Source: Fulvitalea axinellae
GTDB taxonomy: Bacteria; Bacteroidota; Bacteroidia; Cytophagales; Cyclobacteriaceae
Direction of reading: 5' to 3'
NCBI RefSeq assembly: GCF_036492835.1
Contig: NZ_AP025324.1
Location: 1 to 54,475 of the forward strand
Length of the DNA stretch: 54,475 nucleotides
Numbering within the stretch: position 1 is the stretch's first letter; each line of letters begins with the position of its first letter. The notes under the pieces were generated by a model. It had not been told where the DNA came from, did not search any database, and worked only from the letters and a program-made list of their open reading frames with translations. Shown in pieces: positions 17,271 through 25,783 of the stretch. Both the position numbers and the translations under genes were made by a program.

Positions 17271-17297
17271 CGTAGAGACATGGCATGCCATGTCTCC
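17271..17297. repeat. CATGCC palindrome, copy 8
   Basis: A perfect palindrome here: GACATGGCATGCCATGTC, lying between two convergent genes, where it may also act as a terminator. Confidence 0.8.
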
Positions 17298-17308
17298 CTC
17301 TCAAATAG

Positions 17309-17530
17309 TCAATACCCGAAAGCCCCACCTTCCGTCAAGGTTCTTACCAGCATCAGGTTGATATAATAATTCGACTTGCCCTGCGTGCGTTTCCCCAAAA
17401 CTCCGTCCTTGGCCAAAGTGTTCAGGTACGACGAAGCCGTGGGCCTGCTCACCCCCAGTTCCCGCTCCAGAAACTCGATCTTGGTATAAGGGTGCTTGAA
17501 CAAATGGTTCAGGAACTCGTGGCTGTACTG
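17309..17530 (-). pseudogene. C-terminal fragment of a Fic-family protein
   Basis: About 73 codons reading QYSHEFLNHLFKHPYTKIEF, ELGVSRPTASSYLNTLAKDG and KRTQGKSNYYIN. This is the winged-helix tail typical of longer Fic proteins (SxxxLxxLFxHPYTKIEFL). A stop codon (TAA at 17533..17531) sits directly before it and the Fic core is absent. The 3' end of the 1118-aa TPR gene abuts it at 17569, which suggests that the acquisition of the TPR operon deleted the rest. It is not closely similar to the tail of either intact fic gene here. Confidence 0.75.
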
Positions 17531-17568
17531 TTAACCGCTCCCATAAAATATCCCGAGATAAAGAGGTT

Positions 17569-20500
17569 TTAGTTTTGGTGGGTTTGATATGTTTCTTCAT
17601 CATATTCCGCATGATCGAGCGGATTTTCTTGTTTCGCATCCACTCCCCAATAGATGAAAATTTTATTTCCGATTAGTTTCTGTATCTCTGAATAACTTGG
17701 ATGATAATCCTGATCCGCCCACAGATAAAGCTTTTCGGATATACGCCAGTCCAGATTAGAATCGCCGGTTAGCATAACTTTCAGAACCGCAAGTTGAAAC
17801 GCCGTATCGTTCTCCCATACTTTGACCTTCTCCCCAAATTTGAAATACTTGTCAAAACACGAGAAGTCCCCAATTCCTTCCGTTATCCAATCATACACCC
17901 TGCATTCGTCACTGTCAAATCCGTGCCGTACCGAATCCTCCAGATACTCGAAGAGCAATCGCCTTCCGTCTGCTGGACTCAATTCGGTGTCTGGTGTACA
18001 CTCAAAACGTAAACTTCGGACAGCTTCATTGCCTGTATATAATCGCAGAACATACCGGGGCGTTTCTTTTTCGGGAGCTTTCAGGCCACCGAGGCGCTGA
18101 TATATCGGAAACGTACGGACATCCATGCGGAACAATCCGTATTCATCCGGATACCGGACAGTTTTTCGATAGATAGACTCAGCCACCAAATCAAGCGTAA
18201 AAGCGCTCGATATGCGTTCCTGTGCCGATATTCTCGATAACAGCTTCTGACTTAGTTTGGGTGACGGTTTACCCCGAACCAACCGAATACTTAGATCAAA
18301 GATATTGTTTCGGCGTAATCCTTCGCTCAAACGCCTAAGGGCCACTAAATCTTTTTCTCCCTTATAGACTTGCGTAAATAACCAAGCCACCAAACGGTTG
18401 GCTCCGCAATAGTCAAGCTTCTTGCTAATATACAGTTTTCCGATAACCGGAATAATACCCCAAGGTGAAGCCCCTTTTTCCCAATTGGCTATTTTCTGGG
18501 CGATAAAGAGCTCGAGCTTTTCCCGGCGTTCCCGCAACGTCACGGGCCCCATAGTCTTAGGGTGAACTTCGGGAGCCCCGTCCATAGTTAACTCTTTGGG
18601 CTCGGGCACTCTCGTAAGCAATTTTAGGTATTCGGTTTCATAAGCGTTATCAGGCCCGTCTTCCGAAAGGTCATCTCCTGTACGGACAACCCAAGGCAGT
18701 ACTTTGCCAGTATGACGAAGGGTCCGGACATTTTCCAATACTACTTTGGTATATAGTTCATTCAGCTTTCTTTCGGATAGCTCATTTAATACCTGATAAA
18801 GGGTTTCGGTGGAAAAGTTACCGACTTCGACGCTCTTTTCTAACGCTATTATGCTCTCAGTGTCTTTGTCAAGCGCTTGTAAGGCTTTGCTCCGGAAGTA
18901 GTGGAAATCCCCGTTCTCAGCATCAGTACTCAGTGCGTTATCGAAATCGTCTAACACTCTTTCTAGGTCTTTCGCTAATGCCGTTTTTGTCCGTCCGGCT
19001 CCCAAAAAACCGCGTCCCGTCTTATCTCCCAAATCAATGGCCTTTCTAAAACTTTCAGAAGCTTTAACATACTCGTCCGCTCCGTAAAGCGCTTCGCCCA
19101 AAAGTATATGCGATTCCGGATCTTCGGAAAAAGTGGTGGCCAGCTGTCCGTAACAACGTATCGCTTTTTCAAATTGCCCCAATGAAAGATACAGATTCCC
19201 TAAGACAATGATTTGGCTCTTAATAAGCTGATTTTCTTCGGCGCTGTCTTGCCCCTTAGTAGGTTGGTGGAGATGTCGATCATTCAGCATACGGATAGCG
19301 AAATCGTAATCTCTGTACCCTATTAGTATACGGCCCTGCCAAATCGAGGCTTGTCGGGCCCAATGTGGCATCTTTTCGTGTGCCAGTTCGAACAGCCCTT
19401 CGTCCAGAAATATGTTGATGGCAGACGAAAGGACTTCTTCGTTTTCCTTGGTTGCGGGATCTTCCATCGCTTCGGTGATGTCCGTCAGGGCTTCGGCCCT
19501 TTTTCCAATCCTAAAGAAGGCTTGGGCTCTATCCGAAAGGATTTCTGGAATATTTTCTTTTCTTGGCCGTGGTGTCAGTCGCTTCGCTTCCGTATAAGCG
19601 TCAATGGCTTTTTCATACTTGCCCGCCAAAACCAGAAGTGCCCCGAGTTTATGAAAATAAACGTCATCCCCATTGGGCTTAAAATGATCCTTTCTCAAAT
19701 TATCGATCGCAGCGTCGTAATTGCCCAATGCTTTATGACAGAGGCTACGATGATAATAATATTCTTCATTGTTGGGGTCATGTGTCAACGCCTCGTCTAA
19801 AAGCCTAAGACTCGTCGTATAGTCCTTGGCCTTAAAGGCTTCCTTCCAATTATCGTAACGAATCGGTGCTTTCCCGTCTCCGCTTAAGGCCTTATCAGTG
19901 TCTTCCAAGTAGGACTGGGCTTCCGGAAACGTCCCTTTCATCCGGATAGCGGTCTCCAAATCCGTCTTCGCCCGAGCAAAATCATTCGCTTTATATTGGC
20001 TTACCCCTCTTTCGTAATATGGATCGGGACGTTCGGGATCCATTTCTATCGCCCTGTCCAAGTCCTCGATAGATTCGGTCAGCATCCCTCTTGAACGATG
20101 CCAAATACCTCTCACTTCATAAGCTTCGGCGGTAGGGTTAGGCATTTCAAAGGCCTTGTCCAACCATTTACTGAAGAGAATAGGATTTCCTAAATGATAA
20201 TATAAACGGGCTTTCTGAACGTATAAATGGGCATTAAACTGCCAATCGGGAATTCTATTGAACTTGGCTTCCGCTTCCGGAAAGCGTTTCAGGGCTAACA
20301 GCATATCGCCTTCGTGCAGATAGACACTCCTGGGGCTTGAGCATTTTTTTGCTAAAGCCAGTATGTCATCGGCCAACGCTCCTTCAAAATCGCCCATATA
20401 ACCTTTGGATTGGGCGCGGATCCTGTAATATTCCCCTGTCTCCTTCTCTTCCAGGGCTTTGTCCATAAGCTCCAAGGCTTCCGAATACTTCTTATGGCCG

Positions 20501-20925
20501 TTAAGATATTCCCCTAAACCTTGGTAAGCGTACTTTCTCCATATACAATCATCAGAACTTAATGCGTACTCAAAATAAGTCACGGCTTTTTCGGGTCGCT
20601 TCTCCACCATATGTATATAGATCCCGAACAGGCAATGTATATTACCGTCCTTTGGATGACTTTCCAATACGCCTTCCAAAAGTTCACGCCCCTTTACAGG
20701 ATCCCCCGATTTTGAAACAAAAAAGCCAAGGCATATTGTATCCATTGGATCCCCGCTTTTCCGCGCCCGTTTTGATATCCACGCTTTCGCCTTTTCGAAT
20801 ACTTTTGTTTTGGGATCTGTAACAGCCAAATTCAATAGCGTCATTAGTCCCTTCTCTTCTTTTCCTACAAGGTAATGGTAACGTGCAAAGCCATAAGAAA
20901 TATGATGAATAATCTCGGTAAGCAT
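17569..20925 (-). CDS. Large TPR protein with uncharacterised C-terminal domain
   Basis: A 1118-aa protein with no signal peptide, so probably cytosolic. Residues 1 to about 700 are tetratricopeptide units with canonical spacing; clear ones include RGMLTESIEDLDRAIEMDPE, KDYTTSLRLLDEALTHDPNN, GNYDAAIDNLRKD, GKYEKAIDAYTEAKRL, GQFEKAIRCYGQLATTF and DEYVKASESFRKAIDLG. From about 760 the sequence becomes a mixed alpha/beta region ending TYQTHQN, where I recognise no domain. A small membrane protein lies 19 bp upstream on the same strand and is probably co-transcribed. The TPR half likely binds a partner, and the C-terminal part is the place to look for function. Confidence 0.88.
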   Translation of the reverse strand: MLTEIIHHISYGFARYHYLVGKEEKGLMTLLNLAVTDPKTKVFEKAKAWISKRARKSGDPMDTICLGFFVSKSGDPVKGRELLEGVLESHPKDGNIHCLFGIYIHMVEKRPEKAVTYFEYALSSDDCIWRKYAYQGLGEYLNGHKKYSEALELMDKALEEKETGEYYRIRAQSKGYMGDFEGALADDILALAKKCSSPRSVYLHEGDMLLALKRFPEAEAKFNRIPDWQFNAHLYVQKARLYYHLGNPILFSKWLDKAFEMPNPTAEAYEVRGIWHRSRGMLTESIEDLDRAIEMDPERPDPYYERGVSQYKANDFARAKTDLETAIRMKGTFPEAQSYLEDTDKALSGDGKAPIRYDNWKEAFKAKDYTTSLRLLDEALTHDPNNEEYYYHRSLCHKALGNYDAAIDNLRKDHFKPNGDDVYFHKLGALLVLAGKYEKAIDAYTEAKRLTPRPRKENIPEILSDRAQAFFRIGKRAEALTDITEAMEDPATKENEEVLSSAINIFLDEGLFELAHEKMPHWARQASIWQGRILIGYRDYDFAIRMLNDRHLHQPTKGQDSAEENQLIKSQIIVLGNLYLSLGQFEKAIRCYGQLATTFSEDPESHILLGEALYGADEYVKASESFRKAIDLGDKTGRGFLGAGRTKTALAKDLERVLDDFDNALSTDAENGDFHYFRSKALQALDKDTESIIALEKSVEVGNFSTETLYQVLNELSERKLNELYTKVVLENVRTLRHTGKVLPWVVRTGDDLSEDGPDNAYETEYLKLLTRVPEPKELTMDGAPEVHPKTMGPVTLRERREKLELFIAQKIANWEKGASPWGIIPVIGKLYISKKLDYCGANRLVAWLFTQVYKGEKDLVALRRLSEGLRRNNIFDLSIRLVRGKPSPKLSQKLLSRISAQERISSAFTLDLVAESIYRKTVRYPDEYGLFRMDVRTFPIYQRLGGLKAPEKETPRYVLRLYTGNEAVRSLRFECTPDTELSPADGRRLLFEYLEDSVRHGFDSDECRVYDWITEGIGDFSCFDKYFKFGEKVKVWENDTAFQLAVLKVMLTGDSNLDWRISEKLYLWADQDYHPSYSEIQKLIGNKIFIYWGVDAKQENPLDHAEYDEETYQTHQN

Positions 20926-20944
20926 ATGTATAGATTAAAAATCC

Positions 20945-21130
20945 TTATCGAACACCCATGAAAGCCATAAAAAGAACGATAAATACCAACACATTAAACA
21001 ATAAATATATAAACACAAATACAACAAATCGCACTATATGCTTGAATAACTTATCTTGGCTTATATAAAAACATATGTATTTTGGAGACTTTATGCTTCT
21101 CCAAAGATGGTCATCGTAGAGATATGACAT
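20945..21130 (-). CDS. Small single-pass membrane protein
   Basis: A 61-aa product from the ATG at 21130 (MSYLYDDHLWRS). Residues 33-58 are one long hydrophobic helix (VRFVVFVFIYLLFNVLVFIV), leaving a basic cytoplasmic N-terminus of about 30 residues. An in-frame start 51 bp upstream is possible but less likely. It lies 19 bp before the large TPR gene in the same direction, so the two are probably one operon with this protein as a membrane anchor or effector. Confidence 0.55.
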   Translation of the reverse strand: MSYLYDDHLWRSIKSPKYICFYISQDKLFKHIVRFVVFVFIYLLFNVLVFIVLFMAFMGVR

Positions 21131-21214
21131 TTTCCATCTCCCGATTATCGGACACATCCCACGGTCAAAACCAAAAAACACCTATCTTGCCGATCGACCA
21201 ACCACTTTTTGATT

Positions 21215-21631
21215 ATGTGCTCAACTGTTTACTTGGGGGCAGACCATCCCCTTCCCGAAATCGATTGGAACCCCGAAAAGCCCGGATTGCATATAAGCGA
21301 ACTGGATTCCCCAGAAGATATTGAGCATGCACAAGGGATTCTCCATCTCCCGTACCTATATCAGATAGGCTCTTTTATGGGATGTTCCTGCGGACTGGCT
21401 TACGCCGATTTCCTAAATGAGGATCATGACCAGGAACGAAGGGCCGATGTCAAGGACCTACTCTCTTATCTAAAAGAAAACGTTAAGGATAAGCAACTTA
21501 AGGTCATATCCTTATCCATGGATAAATTTCCCGATGAATATCCCCTAGGGGATTTTTTTATCCCCGACACACCGCCAGAAAACGAGTTCTTTCTTCCCGA
21601 AGACCGGATCCTGAACCTGATCCAGCCATAA
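21215..21631 (+). CDS. Conserved small protein with a GCSCG motif
   Basis: A 138-aa product from MCSTVYLGADHPLPEIDWN. The N-terminal MCSTxYLxxDxxLPxIxW pattern and the later IGSFMGCSCGLAY segment resemble a family of small Bacteroidota proteins that I have seen annotated only as hypothetical. The paired cysteines (GCSCG) could bind metal. It is the first of three same-strand genes (21215-22972) with short gaps. The size, acidity and clustering are those of immunity proteins against polymorphic toxins, but no toxin gene is adjacent. Confidence 0.7.
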   Translation: MCSTVYLGADHPLPEIDWNPEKPGLHISELDSPEDIEHAQGILHLPYLYQIGSFMGCSCGLAYADFLNEDHDQERRADVKDLLSYLKENVKDKQLKVISLSMDKFPDEYPLGDFFIPDTPPENEFFLPEDRILNLIQP

Positions 21632-21708
21632 ATGACCAATGAAATGGACATCTAAGCAGATTTTACAGCACTCGCAACCACTGATTTCCTGAAAAATCCT
21701 TCTCCGAT

Positions 21709-22416
21709 ATGTCAGAAATTTTCGATAACCCCGCCCGCCCGGTTACAACGGTCACAACCCCTCTCAGCGAAGCCCAACTGATAGAGCTTATAACCCGCGA
21801 AGGCGAATGCTACCTGAAAACACCGGGACATCATTATACCGACGCCTTTATTGACAGGATCGACGAACAGTTTCCCGCCCTTGCCATCAATCAGATAAAT
21901 TATCTGAACTTGTTAATGGTAAGCCCCTGCGTACACGTCGATGAAGTGATACGGCTGAAAAAAGAAATCCTTTCCGCACTTTCGGATTTCCACCGTACCG
22001 CCCATAAGTTAATGTACCGGCTTTGTGATCAATACAACCTCGAACCCGGTAACCAACCCCATGTACACCAACTCAAGAGAAACAGCCACAAGCAAAGGGG
22101 CCCGTTAGGTACCGATTGGACTTTTTTTCTTCACGGGACATCCTGTGCCTTCGAAAACAAAATCACCGGTCAGTTTCTGGACGTTAAGATTTGCCACAAA
22201 ACTCAGTACGGAGTCATTGACAATTACTTTCTCAGACGATTTATAGAGACTACCCCAACCCACGACAAAGTGTCAAAGCTCATAGCGGGCAAGTCCCAGA
22301 ATATGCATAAGATCCTGAGTACATTCAAAAGAATGGGATACCTAATTGAAGAGGTTGACGCTTTCGGCAATTACCAACTTCTGTATCTAACAGAGAAGAG
22401 CGATTACGCCCTTTGA
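21709..22416 (+). CDS. DUF6896-like small protein
   Basis: A 235-aa cytosolic protein. The C-terminal half, with WTFFLHGTSCAFENKITGQF followed by LDVKICHKTQYGVIDNYFL, resembles the DUF6896 pattern of F-x-HG-x-x-C-x-F-x-N-x-x-TGQ-x-x-DV. The N-terminal half is helical (EAQLIELITREGECYL). DUF6896 proteins are generally linked with toxin-immunity loci; that link is from memory and not tested here. Codon use is in line with neighbours on both sides. Confidence 0.65.
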   Translation: MSEIFDNPARPVTTVTTPLSEAQLIELITREGECYLKTPGHHYTDAFIDRIDEQFPALAINQINYLNLLMVSPCVHVDEVIRLKKEILSALSDFHRTAHKLMYRLCDQYNLEPGNQPHVHQLKRNSHKQRGPLGTDWTFFLHGTSCAFENKITGQFLDVKICHKTQYGVIDNYFLRRFIETTPTHDKVSKLIAGKSQNMHKILSTFKRMGYLIEEVDAFGNYQLLYLTEKSDYAL

Positions 22417-22450
22417 ATTTAAATGACAGCCATTTCCAAGACCTGTTTTT

Positions 22451-22972
22451 ATGATGTTGTTTTTCGATTTTGAGATTAAGGACAAAGACATAAAACGCCT
22501 TATTTCAAGTTATTTGGCCATATCTGATCACACTGTATTCAATATGGCTGAACTGTTTGATCGTTATTATCTATCAGATTATCTGCTTACTTACCATTGT
22601 GATTCGGAGTATATGATTGAACAAAAAATGCCTCTTCCGGAAAACAAACAGGTTGTCTATGAAAAGCAACCGTACGGAGCCAAAGGTTTCTTTATGGCCT
22701 TGAATCTCGATATAGAACATAAAACTAAGGACACTATAAAATTAGCCCGTTATTTTGCCCAGAACCTGAATGTTTCTGTCGTCATAGACGATAATTCAAT
22801 GAGCTGTAATACATGGCACCTTATCGAGCCTGACGGGAAACTATATGCAGTTTCTTGCGACTCCGACATATGGTTTTCCAATCATTGGGATGATGAGGAC
22901 GGAGAGCCTATTGCGCCCTGCATGAATATCGAAACCAAAAAATTGATAGATACATACCCCTTATCAAAATAG
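22451..22972 (+). CDS. Small acidic protein, possible immunity protein
   Basis: A 173-aa product, acidic (pattern NHWDDEDGEPIAP near the C-terminus), without signal peptide or membrane segment. Two Cys pairs (SMSCNTW, AVSCDSD) are present. Its arrangement as the third gene of a run of small cytosolic proteins suggests an immunity-type role. No family is recognised. It is convergent with umuC, with only 5 bp between the stop codons. Confidence 0.65.
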   Translation: MMLFFDFEIKDKDIKRLISSYLAISDHTVFNMAELFDRYYLSDYLLTYHCDSEYMIEQKMPLPENKQVVYEKQPYGAKGFFMALNLDIEHKTKDTIKLARYFAQNLNVSVVIDDNSMSCNTWHLIEPDGKLYAVSCDSDIWFSNHWDDEDGEPIAPCMNIETKKLIDTYPLSK

Positions 22973-22977
22973 AATTT

Positions 22978-24249
22978 TCACGGCAGGTTCCGCCCTCCCC
23001 CAACCTCAACCAACTCCTCCCACCTCGTGCTGAACCGCCTCGAAAGCCTCTCCTGCCGGTGGCTCCAGCCACGGCCCGGCCCCTGCGATCCCAGCTTCAC
23101 CGTCCCCGCCCCGAACTTCCCGTTCAGCCGGTCCGTCGCCAGCGACAGCGCCGCGTGCCTCTCCCGGTCCACCTTGTCGAACAGGTCGCCCGTCACCTCG
23201 TTTTTCGGCACTAGACCGCCGGCTATCACGCCCGCCTTCTTATACCGGACCCCTTCCCTGTGGATCCGCTCCGCCGCCCGCATCGCGTAACCCGCCAGCT
23301 CCAGATCGCTGTCCGAAGGCACGGGCAACGGCACCGTCAGCTGGTCCGAACAATGCGGAATATCTGTCCTGAACCGGTTCGTCATCAGCAGCACCGTCAG
23401 CGTCGACGCGCAACAGCCCTCCTCCCGGACCTTCGCCCCGCACATCGACACAAACGCTGACAAAGCCTCCTTCAGCTTCCCCAGCCCCTCGATATCCGAC
23501 CCGAACGACCTCGACACGCACACCGACTTCTTCCTCGGCCTCACCAGCTCCAGACTCAGGCAAGCCTCCCCCGCCAGTTCCCGCTGCGTCCGCAGCCCCA
23601 CCACCGACATATGCTTCCTGACCCACGCCGACGGCATCTCCGAAAATTCCAGCGCCGTCCTCACGCCCTGCCTGCCCAGCTTCTTGCTCAGCCTTCCGCC
23701 TATGCCCCAAACCCCGTCCACGGGCGTCATCTCCAGCGCCCGGCGCTCCTTCTCCGCGGTATCGATTACACACACGCCCCGCAAGCGCCCGTGTCGCTTC
23801 GCTATCCTGTTCGCCACCTTCGCCAACGTCTTCGTGCGCCCGACCCCGACACATACCGGCAAACCCAGCTCCAGCCCCACAACCTCCCGGATCCGGTACC
23901 CGTACTCCTTCAGCCCCTCCATGCCCGAAAGGTCCAAAAACGCCTCGTCGATGGAGTAAACCTCGACTCCCGGCGAAAACCTGCCCAAAACGTTCATCAC
24001 CCTCGCCGACATATCCCCGTAAAGCGTATAATTCGAAGAGAACACCCGTACCCCGTACCGTTTCACCGCCTCCTTCATCTTAAAAATAGGCGCCCCCATC
24101 CCGATCCCGCAAGCCTTCGCCTCCGCCGACCGCGCCACCACACAACCGTCATTGTTCGAAAGCACGACCACCGGCACACCCCGGAGCCCCGGATCAAAAA
24201 CCCGCTCGCACGACACATAAAAACTGTTACAGTCCACCAAAGCATACAT
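22978..24249 (-). CDS. umuC: UmuC-type Y-family DNA polymerase
   Basis: A 423-aa translesion polymerase subunit (Pol V). The palm carries the metal-binding residues in [19 protein letters not shown] (Asp6) and [13 protein letters not shown] (Asp101, Glu102). [14 protein letters not shown] starts the little-finger region, and the C-terminus ends with the usual UmuC DUF4113-like segment ([19 protein letters not shown]). The ATG at 24249 fits the family start [10 protein letters not shown]; a TTG two codons upstream is not needed. With umuD it should make the SOS mutasome. An unusual 455-bp gap separates it from umuD. Confidence 0.95.
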   Translation of the reverse strand: MYALVDCNSFYVSCERVFDPGLRGVPVVVLSNNDGCVVARSAEAKACGIGMGAPIFKMKEAVKRYGVRVFSSNYTLYGDMSARVMNVLGRFSPGVEVYSIDEAFLDLSGMEGLKEYGYRIREVVGLELGLPVCVGVGRTKTLAKVANRIAKRHGRLRGVCVIDTAEKERRALEMTPVDGVWGIGGRLSKKLGRQGVRTALEFSEMPSAWVRKHMSVVGLRTQRELAGEACLSLELVRPRKKSVCVSRSFGSDIEGLGKLKEALSAFVSMCGAKVREEGCCASTLTVLLMTNRFRTDIPHCSDQLTVPLPVPSDSDLELAGYAMRAAERIHREGVRYKKAGVIAGGLVPKNEVTGDLFDKVDRERHAALSLATDRLNGKFGAGTVKLGSQGPGRGWSHRQERLSRRFSTRWEELVEVGGGRNLP

Positions 24250-24336
24250 AACCAAAACAGTTACCTATCAATCATAACGTAATATACTATCCATAAACAA
24301 ACAACAACCCTCCGCCATCCCCTTGCCGTCCCCTGC

Positions 24337-24390
24337 CATCGGAAGGCTCCCGCCTTGTGACCAAACAAACTGGCAGGTTCCGACCTGCCA
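24337..24390. repeat. Two-hairpin element, copy 2
   Basis: First hairpin GGAAGGCTCCCGCCTTG (imperfect), spacer TGACCAAACAAACT, second hairpin GGCAGGTTCCGACCTGCC. Lies between umuD and umuC. Confidence 0.75.
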
Positions 24391-24418
24391 CTGCGCATGT
24401 CCACCCAAAACCGATCCC

Positions 24419-24459
24419 CGTACAGACAGGGCATGCCCTGTCTCACACCCGAATGGTAA
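24419..24459. repeat. CATGCC palindrome, copy 9
   Basis: CGTACAGACAGGGCATGCCC-TGTCTCACACCCGAATGGTAA. The core GACAGGGCATGCCCTGTC is a perfect palindrome. Confidence 0.85.
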
Positions 24460-24506
24460 ACCCAGATATTGATTGTCATTCCAACCAGCGTTCCCCAAAA
24501 CTAACT

Positions 24507-24578
24507 TCAGGCCTTTATTTTTCTTCCATAACCGCAATGCTTTTGGATGGAAGAAAAATTTGTAGCCGTATTTAAAAG
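24507..24578. repeat. 72-bp hairpin repeat, copy 2
   Basis: Same orientation and nearly identical to 7081-7152. A frame of 134 codons crosses this gap on the minus strand but consists of repeat sequence. Confidence 0.75.
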
Positions 24579-24704
24579 ATTTTTTGGTTACTTTTTCATC
24601 TGAAAAAGTGACACCGGAGCTAGTTATAAGTAAGCTGTTTATGGTTTCGGGATATCGTCTTTTAAATGCCAATAATTATCGAGACGCATGGACAGAACCG
24701 ACAA

Positions 24705-25163
24705 TTATTTCCTCCTCTGAATAGTATAAGTAACAACCCCCCAAACCATAAAATCATCCCCTGCGCCAACCTCGATATCCGGAAACTCAGGATTCGCCGC
24801 CAACAACCGAACCTTGCCCCCCCGCCTGGAAAACCGCTTCAGCGTAAACTCCCCGTTCACGCAGCAGACAGCCAAATCGCCCTCGCGCGGCCTCATCGAC
24901 CGGTCCACTACCAAAACGTCCCCGTCATGGATATTCGCGCCCGACATCGACTCCCCGCGCACACGAGCGAAAAACGTCGCCTCCCTGTTGCCCACAAGCT
25001 CCCGGTTCAGGTCGATCACGCCTTCCAGATAATCTTCCGCCGGCGACGGAAACCCCGCCGTCACGGGAAACATCACCAACGGAACGCCCCCTAATCCCGC
25101 GTTCTCCGGCACATACAAAGCCAACGGTCCAGCCATAACGACAATATTTTTAGACAAATCCAT
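24705..25163 (-). CDS. umuD: UmuD-type S24 self-cleaving protein
   Basis: A 152-aa LexA-fold serine peptidase without a DNA-binding domain. RecA filaments trigger cleavage to UmuD', which joins UmuC. The scissile Ala36-Gly37 lies in FPVTAGFPSPAEDYLE, the nucleophile Ser72 in RGESMSGANIHDGD, and the general-base Lys109 in NGEFTLKRF. MDLSKNIVV (25163) is the chosen start; an ATG nine codons later would also give a normal length. At 25268-25283 TTTTCC-TTCC-GGAAAA is a candidate control site upstream. I see no E. coli-type LexA box. Confidence 0.93.
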   Translation of the reverse strand: MDLSKNIVVMAGPLALYVPENAGLGGVPLVMFPVTAGFPSPAEDYLEGVIDLNRELVGNREATFFARVRGESMSGANIHDGDVLVVDRSMRPREGDLAVCCVNGEFTLKRFSRRGGKVRLLAANPEFPDIEVGAGDDFMVWGVVTYTIQRRK

Positions 25164-25783
25164 TAACACGACCAAACCCCATTCGGTCCGGAACATAGCC
25201 ATAACCCGCTTTAACACAACCAAGAACCTCTCCCGATATTCCCCTTTCGCCAATAAATGTAGAATTATTTTCCTTCCGGAAAAATCAATTCGGCTACATA
25301 ATTTATACATGCTAAAAAACATAACACAAACCGTGTAGATAGTCTCTGCTTCCCTACGGATAATCAACGTACAAACGCGGGCATGCCCTGTCTCTCCACA
25401 TAAGTACATCCAGTAAAATAGGTTATGTTTCGGGAGAGGAATGTTTGAAGGGGTAACCTTTTGGTTTATTTGGTTTTATATTGTCTTCGAGCAGTCTCTT
25501 TACGCTTTACTATTTACTTTGTACTAACTTATATGGTAACACCTGACTGGCCGCAACCCAACAAAAACAGAAACCTCCATGGACCAAAACCATATCTTTC
25601 CTAAATTCGCCCAGCCCGGAGATTTTTAGAAAAAACGGACATCCCCACGCCGGAACGCCGATTTTTCCATTAAAACGACAACCGACACCATACGGAAAAA
25701 GCTTGTCCACCCTCTCCGGACAACCCAAAGTAAAGACCCAGTACTCTTTACGCTTTACTCTTTACTAAGTACTAAGTAAGCAA
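25164..25783. other. Spacer with paired AGTA-rich direct repeats before hsdM
   Basis: CTCTTTACGCTTTACT occurs at about 25496 and again at 25747, about 250 bp apart, each followed by a TTTACT/GTACTAA-rich stretch of heptad type. The second copy ends directly at the hsdM start. Between them I see no convincing gene. Confidence 0.5.
25368..25395. repeat. CATGCC palindrome, copy 10
   Basis: CGTACAAACGCGGGCATGCC-CTGTCTCT; left arm partly decayed. Confidence 0.7.

Noticed and set aside
24268-24672. 134-codon minus-strand frame between umuD and umuC
   Set aside because: It runs through three repeat elements and shows no protein-like conservation.
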